The notes under the pieces: generated by a model
What the model was told of the DNA's origin: nothing
The model's database searches: none
Seen by the model: the letters and a program-made list of their open reading frames with translations, nothing else
Assembly (NCBI GenBank): GCA_034509755.1
Contig: CM067556.1
Coordinates: forward strand, 17,631,501-17,695,500
Direction: 5' to 3'
DNA from: Anisodus tanguticus
Taxonomy: Eukaryota > Streptophyta > Magnoliopsida > Solanales > Solanaceae
Length of the DNA: 64,000 nucleotides
In this document: positions 1 to 12,022 of the stretch, one piece after another
Numbering within the stretch: the first letter of the stretch is position 1
How the letters are laid out: the number at the start of each line of letters is the position of its first letter
Position numbers and translations under genes: made by a program

Positions 1-956
1 TATGTGGATGATATCATCTTGACTACCTCTTTCGATGCCTTGCGCCAGTCTATCATGACCATGCTCAGTTCTGAGTTTGCTATGAAAGACTTAGGGCCTT
101 TGAGTTATTTTTTGGGGATTGCCGTCAAGCGTCATTCAGGTGGCTTGTTTTTGTCTCAACGAAAATGTGCTGCTGAGATCATAGAGAGGGTTGGGATGTC
201 ATCCTGTAAGTCCACTTCCACGCCAATTGATGCAAACCCGAAGCTAAGTGCCGTAGCAGGTGCACCATACGAGGACCCGACCCGGTATCGCAGTCTTGCA
301 GGGGCTCTCCGAAAGATCTTATCTTTACCGGACCGAATATTACATATGCGGTTCAGCAGGTGTGTTTATTCATGCATGATACCAGAGTTGAGCACATGAA
401 TGCAATCAAACGCATCATTCGGTATATCCAGGGGACACTAGACTATGGGTTGCACTTGTATCCTTCATCTACATCCACACTTGTCTCGTACACGGATGCT
501 GATTGGGGTGGTTGTCCCGACACCAGACGGTCGACTTCGGCTCTTGTATGTTCCTTGGCAACAACTTGGTCTCATGGTCGGCAAAGCGTCGGCAACTCTA
601 TCACGCTCAAGTGCGGAGGCGAAATATCGAGGGTAGCGAATGTGGTCTCGAATCATGTTGGCTACGTAATTTGCTTTTGGAGCTTCATTGTCCCATTCGA
701 AGGCAACCTTGGTATATTGCGATAACATTAGTGCCATCTACCTTTCGGGTAACCCGTTCAACACCGCGCACCAAGCATATCGAAATGGACATTCACTTTG
801 TCCGTGAAAAGGTTGCAAAGGGTCAAGTTCGCGTATGCCATGTCCCGTCTCGTTATCAAATTGCCGACATCTTTACAAATGGTCTACCAGCAGTTCTCTT
901 TGAAGATTTTAGGGACAGTCTCAGCGTTCGAAGACCGCCAACTATGATCGGGGGTG
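1..956 (+). pseudogene. Copia pol fragment: end of reverse transcriptase and RNase H
   Basis: The window opens inside the reverse transcriptase of a Ty1/copia element, at the catalytic YVDD motif (bases 1-12). A conserved stretch follows (KDLGPLSYFLGI, then CKSTSTPID), and then the RNase H region, including YTDADWGGCPDTRRST near 490-535 and TKHIEMDIHFVREKV near 770-815. The reading frame changes at about 310, 360, 540 and 620, so no intact protein is left. The 5' part lies outside the window. The end of pol runs directly into an LTR at 957, the normal arrangement for a copia 3' end. Identification as copia is firm; the activity is certainly lost. Confidence 0.9.
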
Positions 957-1282
957 TGTTAAACAATAGCCCAAAGACAAAGGGGCGATCACGGCCCAAT
1001 ATGGACGACCAATAAATGGGCATTACACGGACTAGGGGCTGAAATTATGGGATTTGGGGATTGGTATCTTGTACCAATCTTGTATATATGGTATATATAT
1101 TTAATATATATTGTAGTGTATTTATTACCTAAATTAGGATGATACATTTACCATAATTGTATAGTTAGAATTATGGTAGAATAAGGTTTTAGGAATAGAA
1201 TAGGAATATGATTCTCCTATTTTGTAACTTGTATAAATACCTATTCAATTAATGAAAATAATCAAGGGGATTATTTCTTTCA
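957..1282 (+). repeat. 3' LTR of the truncated copia element
   Basis: A purine tract (GGGGGTG) is followed by an LTR that begins TGTTAAAC and ends TTTCTTTCA, about 326 bp. Its last 200 bp match, in reverse, the solo LTR at 47600-48044, so the two belong to one LTR family. The 5' partner and target-site duplication cannot be checked because the element starts outside the window. Confidence 0.75.
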
Positions 1283-3073
1283 CTAATTACCCCCACGATT
1301 CCTTAATCTTAAGAACGAATTTTACAACAACTTATTCGTTCTTCATGAACATGAATTGCTTGAAAGAAAGAAGGTTTTCTTGGTTGGAAGATATAGATTG
1401 CAAGTGATCTTTTAATCATGTGCCATTCCATATTTAAAGGAATCAAGTACTCTTTCATGAACAATTGTAATCTTTCATGAAACAATGTAATCTTTCATGA
1501 ACAATTGTGACTTTTCATGAAATCAACGTTCTTCAAAACAGCAAAAGATTAAATGATATTTAAGCTCGTGTTCGTGCACGTGCTAAGTGCTAGTGCATGT
1601 TTAACCCAACTAAATGAACTCTTTTCAATTTAATATACCAAGTGCAAAATTACTTTTAAACACATCAAGTTTTTCTTATTCTTCCAATGTGGGACAAACT
1701 CCCATACACATCTTCCTAACAAACACAATTGAAGACTATATACAACAGATATTACCTCTTATAATAAGACTCTTTTTTATAAGTATATGATCATTTTTTG
1801 GGATGTTGGTTCAAAAAGGGACTCAACTAAAAACTTGTTCGTGGTAATAGACTCTCTTTATGCTTCAGTCTTATTTTTGGAGGTCAATAATTTTTTTTTT
1901 TTTTTGTACAATCAGTTGTTTTCATTGAAAGAATTATTTTCTATAGGGAAAAAGTTGCAGGAATTTACTCCCCGCTACCATGTGCAGCAGCTTAGGGCCA
2001 AATTGAGATTCCATATGTCTTGGTGCAGACCTTATTATACTGAGTCATTACACATTTCATTATCAACTCTGAAAGGCAGTTGGTATGATAATAATTTATG
2101 TCATTTCACTTAATCGTGATTTTAAGTGATATACATTTCTCTGTTTTGATGATTTTTAAAGTTAATTATTTTATTAGATGTAAAGTTTGGTGCGTATAAG
2201 TATTTAACATGTAAACATTATTCAAACATTATCCATTTGATGAATAGATAGTGCTTCTTTTTTTTCAGAAGTCAAAGGTTTTGAAGGGAGGAATGTACAT
2301 CTTAACAAGAGTGTTTTATGTAGAATTGATTTTCAAAGTTAAATTTACTTTGGGTTAAAGTTTTTTTTTTTTTTTGACATGCTTATGAGTTATGATAGAT
2401 ATAGTAAAATATATGAAGAAGTATATAAGTAATGGAATTGTTTTTTTTTTATAAAAAAACGTATTGGTATTTAAAATGTGTTTGATCAAAAAGTAAGCAA
2501 GAGGTCGCCCGAAAAAATATGGTGTGTAAATAATATTTTTAGACAAAGTTTAAAAGATAATTTATGCATTTTCTGTTGATAAAAAGGAGCCAGGAGCCAT
2601 TTTACCATTGAATTTTTCGAATGAGCTTTTGCGTTCCTATCTCATATGCTTCTTGCAGTCTAACTTTATTATAACCCTAACAAATTAGTGCATCTTTGTC
2701 TTCTAAACTAGAAACTAAAACTAAAAATGCTAGTTTACCATAAAATATTTAACACCTTCAAAAACATTTTAAAGATGGTCATATTGGGCCGGTGATCAGG
2801 TAGAACCTCAACTGATCAAGTTCCTTAATGAATATGAGAAAATGGCCATTCCCATTAAATGGCACGAAATTGGTGAAGACTTGGGGTGTTAACTGGGTCA
2901 AATTTGTAGGGCCATCCCGTATTAAATGGGCAGAATGGGCTCGAGTGGTTGTGTGGATCATAAATACATGGGAAAGGCAAAACTCAAAATACGTCATCGA
3001 ACATTCCGAAATGGCCTATTTATATCACTTGTCAATAACTGAGCTTATTTATGTCATCATCGTGACCGTAATG
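1283..3073. other. AT-rich intergenic DNA, no supported gene
   Basis: I see no recognisable gene here. Short tandem units of the type TCTTTCATGAA(A)CAATGTAA occur at about 1450-1515. A 108-codon open frame on the + strand at 1787-2113 has no start context or homology that I recognise; its second half (about 1940-2090) is less AT-rich than its surroundings and could be a relic of a host exon. Poly-T tracts occur at 1893-1905 and 2361-2375. Confidence 0.5.
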
Positions 3074-3866
3074 ACTCATCCATGCCACTTTCCATTAACA
3101 ACTTAAATGGTTGATTTTCAAAAAACCAAATTTGATATGTGGCCTCCAATTAGAGGTCCACGTCGCCAAATTAAATCAGCCCAAATATAACTAAAATCTG
3201 TCCCAAATAAAATTGAGACCCGACCCATCCAAAACTCTTTTAAGAAAAATCCCTATTCTTATTTCCTTCATCACATTATACGATCAGAACAAAAATTCAG
3301 TAGCTACTTTAGATTGAACCTAATGGAAAGTAAAGAAGCATGATCCATGTACAAAAGTGAGAATTATAAACTTCATATACTATATGAATTCTTTTAGAGC
3401 AATGGCTAATGGATGGTCTGACAGTTAACTTTATATACACTATTAAGATTGGTATTAAGAGTGTATTGATTTTTCTATCTAATGGATGGTCTGACAAGTA
3501 GCTAATGGATTGTCTGGCAAGTAGCTAATGGATGGTATTCATATTCTTTTGGAGAAGTAGCTAATTTTCAATCTAACATAAGCATTTCTTACTAACTGAT
3601 TTTTGTTTGGATCATATAATGTGATGAGAAAAATAAGAATAGGGATTTGGGTTAAACGGGTTTTGAGTGAGTCGGGTCTGGGTCAGTTTTTAATTTTATT
3701 TAGAATGGGTTTTAATATTATTTGGGCTGGTTTAATTTGGTGATGTGGACCTCTAATTGAAGGTCATGTGTCAAATATGATTTTTTAAAACCAGACATTT
3801 CAATTTAATCTTTGATGCTACGGAAAGTGGCTGGTTTAATTTGGCGATGTGGCATAGATGAGCTGG
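3074..3866. repeat. Long inverted repeat, probable non-autonomous DNA transposon
   Basis: Bases 3074-3310 are the reverse complement of about 3590-3866, with perhaps 75-80 percent identity by eye. Shared blocks include AATCCCTATTCTTAT against ATAAGAATAGGGATT, and TAGAGGTCCAC against GTGGACCTCTA. The 280-bp spacer contains three or four degenerate copies of a 22-23 bp unit (CTAATGGATGGTCTGACAAG, about 3407-3530). No transposase is present. The long arms suggest a foldback or MULE-like MITE; exact ends and target duplication could not be fixed. Confidence 0.65.
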
Positions 3867-4867
3867 CTATTATTCTCCAAGGGTTTCAACGGGAGAAGTT
3901 TGCTTATTTTATGTCCAGGGATGGCCTAGTGATTAATGAAGTGAGATTAGAATCATGATATTTCGGTTATAAATCTCAGCAGAGATAAAAACACTAGAAG
4001 ATTTCATTCCATCCGTCTTAGTCTTGCTGGATAAAGTTACCTGATATCTATTGATGATGAAGATCGTAGATAGCTCATGAAATTAATTGAGATGAGTGGA
4101 AACTAGCTCCACCCCATCAAAACAAAGTGTGCTTCATATAGTGATTTGAACTTTTGGGCATTGGGCAATTATTTCCTTATTAAGTGTATTTGTTTGTCAA
4201 TCGTGGATTCGTTGGTGTCCACTTGATTCACATCCGTAGTAAAGTGTTCATCCTGTTTTGTCAAAGTTATTTCTTTTTTCAAACCCCACTTGTCCCCCAC
4301 TATTTCCTGAAGATTCATTAAAGAAAGAAAATAGTCAAAGGAAACTCGTTCTTATTAGTCTTTAATTGATTCAACTATGAAAATTTTATCCATGACGATG
4401 ATTTTCCAAACAAGTATACATTGCCCACAAGATACTCAATAAGTGCATATCTTTAAAGAAAGGCAATGTTATAAAGTACTTAAAACTTTTGAAGAAGTAA
4501 CACAGAGGTAAGTTTGATGGATGTTTATTGAGACTTTTATTTTATTGTATTAAAGTTACTAAATTTTTTTTTTATAACAGTAATTCAATTTTATTTAAGT
4601 ATCACGAAAATAATTAAAAAGAATTTAATCAAAAAGTCAATTAATTTTATCTAAATATCACAAAAAAATATCTCATTCGTTTAAAAACTTGAAAATTCTA
4701 TATCCGAATTTACGATTAAAATTAAAAAAAATTAACTTTCAAAATTCAAATGATACCACATAAATTAGAGCATAAGAATACTTGTATTGAATTCATACAT
4801 AATCAATCAATAATATTTTTGTGCTAGGTTTAATTATATTTTAATCTGTCATCAATAAAATTGTTTC
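3867..4867. other. Intergenic DNA, nothing recognised
   Basis: AT-rich sequence with no long open frame, repeat with clear ends or RNA gene that I can see. Confidence 0.5.
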
Positions 4868-6457
4868 CGGCCAAGAGTGGGAGGCTTTTGACATGTGACA
4901 TGTCAATATACCGTGTGCTTTATCGCTTACGGAACTCACAACCAATCAACACAATTCACCTTAGAATCTTTTTCTAACCGAAAAAAGAAACATTAGAATC
5001 TTCTCAAGATTCAATTCTTGCGTACTTGGGACCCATGGAACTGTCTTTTCCTTATTGATGATATTAGTTGAACTGATTAATTTTACGTATGATAACTTAT
5101 GTTTTATTTATCATATTAATTTATTTTTATAATGAACGTTTACTTAAATAATTGTGTAAGTTATTATTTTAAATGTCATTTAGTTTAAATATCATTAAAA
5201 ATATTATTAGGAGGAAACAAGTTGCCAAGCTGAGGAATTTTTTGGTTACAACTTACAACAAGTTATTTAGTGACTTTGTTTTTGACGGATAAATAAAATT
5301 GAGTAATAACTCCAGTAAAATATACTCATATTTTTGCATCAGTTTAACACTAGAGTTAAAGTATTACCATAAGCATTTTTGTTTTGATTTGTGTTTTTGT
5401 CAAAAGAAGTGGGGACAAATATTCTACAGTAAATAAAATTTGCTTTCAAAATAAACAACTACTTTATGTGGCACCATTTTTTTTTATCTATCCCAAAAAT
5501 AATGTTATATTTCTATATTTAAAAATAATTTTAACTTTTTGAGATGATTTACAATCACACTTATATAAGACTTGTTTTTCAAAATGAAGGGACTTGCAGG
5601 ATGATGTGATGTAGAGTATATTTGGCCAAACTTTTAAAGATATTTTAAGAAGCAATTTTGAAAAATATTTTTGAACATAAACATTAAACATTTGGCCAAT
5701 TCATCTGAGAAGTGTTTTCAGCATTTGACAAACAAATTATACTTAAGCAATCTTTTCAAAAAATGTTTTTAGAATGATAATTTTCAAAAATAAAAGAGAA
5801 AATATTGATATTCATATACTACTCCATTAGCATTATTTAACAAAGAAATAATTTTCAATATCTTTGTATTAAAGACTTTAATTAAGTTAAGTTTTTAAAA
5901 TAAATAAATAAATAAATATAATATATATTTTTAATCAATATAAATAATATTATATAAAAAAATAAAGAAGAAGTTGTATTTATATTTGACAGATATTATA
6001 CTCTCTCCAAATTTTTTAATATTTATTTAATGAATTTATTTGTTCCTTTCAAAATTCATATGAATGGCTTACCTCATTTAAGTAGCAGTGGAAATATCAT
6101 TTTCCGTACCCCACCTGCTAGTGCCTTTATTGATGCCCAACTTGCGTCTGTCTTCATTGAATCCATTCCTACTATATGCTTTCTAAACCAATAAATAAAA
6201 TCCATAGTAGCATACGTTATCCACACTCGATGAAACTCTTCACAAGCTAGCAACACAACTGACAACTTGCTTTATTTAAAATCTTTTTGTAAAACTGCAT
6301 TCAAAGTTTGGAATAATTAAACATGGATGTACTATCAAGTTTAAGATTTTAGTAATTCTCATGTTATATCTATATTACGTATAAAATTTATTGAATTTGA
6401 GATTTTGGGTCTAAAACTGTTAAGTGATGACCATATTTTAACAAAACATCTATGTCC

Positions 6458-6784
6458 GGTAAATAATTGATCTTGGCTTAACTCAACCCTAAAAGTTAGC
6501 TTGTAGGGTGAAGATTGTCAAGTTCATGAGTCTATGTTTACATTCCATATCCGATGTGCGACTCTTTACTCCCCGCACGCCCAGACCTTGTTAACTGGAG
6601 TGTGGATAATATAATTTGGGGGCCAAACATCGGTGAACAAAGAATTGAAATGGGTCTGACTCTAATATCATGTAAATAATGGATCTTGGGTCTAACTCAA
6701 CCCAAAAAGCTAGCTTGTAGGGCGAGGATTGTCCAAGTCCATAAGTCCATGTTCACATTCCATATCCGATGTGGACTCTTAACA
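6458..6784 (-). mobile_element. TRIM retrotransposon (LTR-internal-LTR)
   Basis: Two LTRs of about 110 bp (6458-about 6568 and 6671-6784) flank roughly 100 bp of internal DNA with no coding capacity. The LTRs share blocks such as GCTTGTAGGG and CCATATCCGATGTG. A perfect 5-bp target-site duplication TGTCC lies at 6453-6457 and 6785-6789. The element is read on the - strand, as judged from the better-preserved copies at 31104 and 50157. Such miniature elements depend on proteins from autonomous LTR elements. Confidence 0.85.
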
Positions 6785-6899
6785 TGTCCAAATTGGAAAA
6801 AAATGACAAATTAAAAGGAACATATGTCGTTTAATGCGAAATTAACTGCACTGACCCGCCAATGTCAAAGTCGTAAAGTTGATGTATTGGGCATGTATA

Positions 6900-7148
6900 G
6901 TCCCTCAGTCCCAATTATATAGTTCACATTTCGAGATTCGGATAAGTAATTTTTTATTACAATTTATTTGTATGTCTTTTAAATAATTTAAATTATTAAT
7001 TCTTACGAGTTATAGTACTTTTTATGTAGTTTTTTAATATGTAATTTATTTTTTTTAAAAAAAAAATGTATATTTAAATACACGGTCAAAATAAAAATGT
7101 TTGATGCTCGAAATCCGAATTTTATCATATAAATTGGGACATTGGGAG
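6900..7148. mobile_element. Stowaway-type MITE
   Basis: The element has imperfect terminal inverted repeats (GTCCCTCAGTCCCAATTATA at the left, reverse-matched by AAATTGGGAC...GGGAG at the right) and TA at both borders (6898-6899, 7149-7150). It is about 250 bp, AT-rich and non-coding. Confidence 0.65.
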
Positions 7149-7154
7149 TATTTG

Positions 7155-8826
7155 AAATCGAGTGGTTTAATTATTGGTAAAAATTTTAATCTAACATCGT
7201 CCCCATTATTATGAAATAGTCTCGATTTTTTCCTTTGACCTTAACAGAACAATAAGCTTAGGATAATTTCAAACTATAGTTCACGGTTGAAGGATAAATT
7301 TGAACTTCTTTTCTTAAAATTTTGGATACATGCAGATTTCACGCTAACTCGATTAACAACAAGGACAAAAACAAAATGATTGCTAGCAAGGAGATATGAA
7401 TTGACAAAGATACAATGGCTGGAAAAATGGAATAACTTCCAATATTACAAAAGAACAGAGCTGGCAACTTGGAATAATTACACATGTTACTGCACTACCC
7501 TCTCTCCTTTCAAGTGTTATTTATCAAAGGAATTAATTAGAGAATAATGTCCATTAAAAGTGTTATCTATTTTACCTTTGATAAGTCGTAGCCGCTTCAT
7601 AGTTAGAGAAATATTTAAAAGAGATACGTATCAGCAGAAACAAGAAAAAAAAATGTTGAATGCATCCACTGTTTGAAAGAACTACTGTGTTTTTCAGTGT
7701 CGCACCAACAATCGGTGTGACATAATTGAAACGTATCAAAATGTATTGCTAATCCAACTATTAATGACAAGTCACACTCGGAAAAAAAATGGAGCTGTTA
7801 CTTGTGAGTTGTGACCACCTATTTCTTAAAAAAAAATCGGATTGTCCTTTTTGGAATAGTTGTTTAGTAGAGATTATTTTTTAATAATTTATCAACTTTT
7901 AAAATTACGCCCAAACGATTCATTTTGAGCAAACTGAAAATTTTATGAGAAAACGCTAAAACACGATCTCAAATTTAAAAAAATATAGTCACAAAAGTTA
8001 GACTACAATCTAATATTTTTTCTATAAGGGTGAGCAATATATGAATATAATAGTAGACTTAAATTTAACTTTGTCGGAAAGGGTGATTCCTCATAGATAT
8101 ATTTAAATAATTTTTAAAAATAAAAATAAAATCTAAATAATAAATTGAAAAGGAAAATTTGTGTAAATCAACTCTGTTTTTTGGAGTTTGCTCCGATGTC
8201 AAGAAATTTCTAGCCAACACTGAATTGTGAGTTGAACTTTTGTCCACTCACAACTGAGATATAACATTCCCTCTCCAAAGATTCCTTTTTTTCTGCTAAA
8301 AAGACGGACAAAATATTCTGTTTACAATTTGTTTCTTTGTTTTCTTTCTTCTTATTCCCATGCTCTTTCTATTTTACATCCATGGCACTTTTTAATTTGT
8401 ACTTTATTCTTTGTTTTGTTCTTTTTATTTGCCTGCAATTAGAACTTTTTTGTTTTATTCGTTGTTCAAAATAAGGTTATCTCATAAATATAATTTTAGG
8501 ATTATAATCGGGATAGACAATTCCATCTTCTATACGTTATAAGATAATTATATGATTTCAATATAAATTTTATCGTGATTTTAGCTAATATGTACCACCA
8601 ATCGCATGATAAATTTAATCTTAAATTTTATACTAGATAATTCCCCTAATCCATGTAACCAAACGGCCCCTAAATGTTTGTGCTAATGTATTCATCCTTT
8701 TTTTTCTTAATAATTTGGTCCTTATCCTTATTAATTTATGATTTGTCCGATGATGTATTTATGCACTATTTTTCTTATTTACACCTCATCCAACGTTCCA
8801 TTTTTTAAGGAGAAAAATAGGAACTA
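7155..8826. other. Diverged upstream half of duplication unit A
   Basis: No gene is seen. Several stretches (about 7480-7530 and 7900-8060) align with unit B at 15010-15040 and 16740-16960. The remainder is AT-rich and not recognised. Confidence 0.5.
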
Positions 8827-9062
8827 CTTCCTCCGTCCCAATTTATATGATGTAGTTTGATTAGACATTAATTTTAAGAAATAAATGAAGATTTTTGAAT
8901 CTTGTGGTCCAAAAACAAGTCAAAAATATTTATTTGGTTATAGATCATCTCGTTAAACGTAAAAGATAAAGTTTAAAGTCAAATTATTATCAAATAATGA
9001 AATGTGACATTCTTTTTTGGACTAACAAAAAGAAAAGTGTGTCGTATAAATTGGGAGAAGAA
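8827..9062. mobile_element. Stowaway-type MITE
   Basis: About 236 bp bounded by TA, with terminal inverted repeats CTTCCTCCGTCCCAATTTAT at the left and ATAAATTGGGAGAAGAA at the right. It has no coding capacity. Confidence 0.75.
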
Positions 9063-9185
9063 TATATTATTAAGGGCAGTTTATGACAATATCTTCACGT
9101 CTACAATTACTGGACTATAATAACATTTGCTTCTCTCTATTCTCGCTCTGCATTATCCATAACTTTCTCTTTTAGTAACAAAATA

Positions 9186-9421
9186 CTCCCTCTATTTCAA
9201 AATATTTGTGTGTGGTTTTGATTTAGCATGAAGTTTAAGAAAATAAAAAAGACTTTTGAATTATTTGGTTATTAACTAATAATATATTGAATGTAATAAA
9301 ATACTTTTTAATCTTGTAGTCTTCAATATGTCATGTGGAAAGTTGACTAAAGAATTTGTCAAAAATGGAAAGAGACATTTTTTTTAAAAATAGACTAAAA
9401 AATATTTTGAAACGTAAAAAG
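9186..9421. mobile_element. Stowaway-type MITE
   Basis: About 236 bp flanked by TA. The left end CTCCCTCTATTTCAAAATAT is reverse-matched at the right by AATATTTTGAAACG. It is the second of three MITEs stacked in 1.2 kb upstream of PUP copy 1. Confidence 0.75.
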
Positions 9422-9544
9422 TATGTATTATCCAAGGATTTCTTAGTTGAATACTGGTAAAATTTGCCTTTAAGGAGATCACTTAACCTATGAATAGAAG
9501 GATATTAGGTGTGATTTTTTGTGAGTAATAATAAACTTATGCCA

Positions 9545-10380
9545 TTCTTGAATTAAATTTTTATAGAGATTCGTAAAGCTGAAGAAGTCAGCAAGGTGAA
9601 TTAGAAGATCTCAAAAAAAGATATTCCGTGATTTTGCAAACAAGTGGGGTACAAATTTAAGTAAATGGGGTTATGGGCGCATATCTTATACGAAAATATC
9701 AAAAATAGAATAAATCACATATATTAATAGGGCATACTCCCTCTATCTCCAATTATATGACATAGTTTGAATTTGAGAGTCAATCTTTTCTTTGAGTGTA
9801 TTTGAAAAATAATTTACATATCACGAAACTAAATAAAAAATACTATAAGTTACCAGAATCACCTGTTTAAAATATTTAAAGGGTATATAAATAAATCGCA
9901 ATTAAAATCTTTCTTATTTGATTCTTAAAATTTGAATTATGTCATATATATATTGAGACTGAAAGAATATATTACAAATAGCAAATTATTAAAATAAGAA
10001 AAGGGAAAGAAAAGAGCAGAGTGCACAAAAATCATAATATTTTTATTCTTTTAAGTTTTCATTCGGTGTCAGGTATTGATTAATGTGAATTTAAGTTGCA
10101 TAAGACCTACTTGAGGGAAAAGGCTTATCATAAAATGAGTTTTTCATTTTCAAGACTCCAATCATAAAAAAATTTACTCAATTCATTCCATTATAATTGT
10201 TAATGGTGCAAATAAAAGCAATAGAATATATTAGGTGAGCGAAATGTAGAAAAAGAAATGTTAGTATACTTATAATAAACTTTTGTCTTTATGCTTCTAT
10301 AAGTTATAATTGGGGTGTCCATAGTTAACTCAATAAAAGAAAGAGATAACGGCTCTCCAACTTTTCAGGCGTACGTTACC
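9545..10380 (+). promoter_or_regulatory. Upstream region of PUP copy 1, nearly identical to that of copy 2
   Basis: About 840 bp before the start codon match 16970-17805 almost base for base, apart from a few small indels (for example an extra 60 bp near 17028-17090 in copy B). The block includes a MITE. A TATA-like TTATAATAAA lies at about 10270-10279, some 110 bp before the ATG, and is conserved in both copies. Core-promoter assignment is inference; the sequence conservation is direct. With near-identical promoters the two genes may be co-expressed. Confidence 0.55.
9737..9967. mobile_element. Stowaway-type MITE, duplicated with the PUP promoter
   Basis: About 231 bp with TA borders. The left terminus CTCCCTCTATCTCCAATTAT is inverted at the right side as ATATATATTGAGACTGAAAG, imperfectly. 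The same MITE sits at 17179-17410 in the other promoter copy, so it was present before the two promoter segments separated. Confidence 0.75.
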
Positions 10381-12022
10381 ATGGAAGGAGCTCATGAAAA
10401 GCTGCTGCATCTCACTTGTCAGTCTCTCCTCTTCTTCTTCTTCTTCTTAATGTTTGTTATTGTCATCTGTACCAAATGCTGATGATATATATAAAACGAT
10501 TTAACTTTTATAAAGTTTTATTCTTCTTGGTATCAAATGCTGATGTAATATATTTAAAAGGATTTAACTTATATACATCGACAATATAAATAAGTTTTAA
10601 ATTAATTTGTTATTGTAGATTATCCTAATCTGATGGTTTAAAAGATTATCCTAATCTGATTATTTAAACAAAATTAACATTGTTCTTGTACAAAAGTTAA
10701 AACTTTTTTTTTTTAGACAATTGTCTTGAGATGAGAAAGTATGGTGGATGCCTGATGCAATTTAATTCCGAATTGTTTCACTTTAGTGCTCTATTTTTCT
10801 TGATTTATGACACAGTTTGAATCTTCAAACCTCAAATGGTTAATAGACTAATGATTAAGGAATATTGTTTAGCAAATTTTGATTAATGTGTCTCTGTTTT
10901 TCTGCTACCCTGTTTCATCTAACAGTTGAAGAAGTAGAAGGATCAGAGACATGTGAAAATGCAAAGACCAGCAGCCTTGAATCAAGTAAATTCATACTAT
11001 GGTTCCAAATATTTATCTTCACAATCTTTGTTCTTGCTGGCCAAGTAGTTGGCACTCTGTTGGGCAGAGTATATTATGAGCAGGGTGGTAATAGCAGATG
11101 GATTGCTACACTGGCACAAACTGCTGGATTCCCAATTCTTTTGCCTTTTATTTGCTATCCTTCATCCAAAAATCACAATGAACAAGAAGAACTTAGCGTT
11201 CAACAGCCTTCTATATTTGTTCGCGCTTCGGTTTACATCTTCCTTGGTTTATTTCAAGTAGCAAACTCTATGTTATTTACACTTGGTGTACAGCACCTTC
11301 CTGCTTCTACCTATTCCCTAGTTTCCGGTTCTCAATTGGCATTCAACGCACTCACCTCGTTCCTCCTTAACGGACAAAAAATCACGCCAATTATACTGAA
11401 CTCCATCGTGCTTCTCTCCTTTTCATCCTCTGCAATTATTTTCCAGAACGAGACGGGTGTAAGAGGAGAAGTGTCTCATAAATCTTTGCTAATAGGATTT
11501 ACAGCTGCCACTTTCGGTTCTCTAGGTTACGCCTTGCAGTTCTCTCTAACAGAACTCGCGTTCCAAAAGGTTTTCAAGAGTGGCACGTTAAAAGTCGTCA
11601 TGAAAATGTCGTTTTTCATCGGTTTTTTCGTGACGATTGCTTCTTTAACGGGGCTATTTGCGAGCGGTAATTGGAGGGATTTGGATAAAGAAATGGGAGA
11701 GTACAGATCAGGGTATGTTATTAACTTGGTTTGTACGGCCATTTCTTGGCAGTTATATGCTGTTGGATCAATTGGATTGGTATTCAAGGCTTCCTCTTTG
11801 TTCTCTAATGTGATCATCAATTTAGGAACTTCAGTTGTGCTTATTTTTGCAATGGTGTTCTTGAAAGATAGAATGACCGGGTTGAAGGTTCTTTCACTGT
11901 TGTTGGGGTTATGGGGATATGCATCGTATATATATCAACACTATCTTGATGATGTAGAGGCAAAAGCTGGTGAAGTTAAATCCTTAGCTGATGATGACGA
12001 GTTTTATATATCTCGAATTTAG
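10381..12022 (+). CDS. Purine permease, copy 1 (two exons)
   Basis: The predicted protein belongs to the plant purine permease (PUP) family in the drug/metabolite transporter superfamily: plasma-membrane carriers importing purines, cytokinin-like compounds or, in some Solanaceae members, nicotine. Exon 1 is 10381-10417 (MEGAHEKLLHLT plus one base), followed by a GT-AG phase-1 intron 10418-10925; exon 2 is 10926-12022, about 377 residues in all. I chose this start because the same exon 1 and splice phase recur in the other two genes. About ten hydrophobic helices are visible (near residues 35-59, 71-90, 113-134, 142-160, 168-185, 199-225, 239-259, 276-299, 304-325, 332-350). It is roughly 85 percent identical to copy 2. 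Two oddities stand out: three residues (KLA) before YVINLV are missing, and a GP pair in helix 9 is replaced by VL. The substrate cannot be told from sequence. Confidence 0.88.

Noticed and set aside
11527..11820. 97-codon antisense frame in PUP copy 1 exon 2 (and its counterpart at 21714-21980)
   Set aside because: Shadow of the permease coding frame; no independent features.
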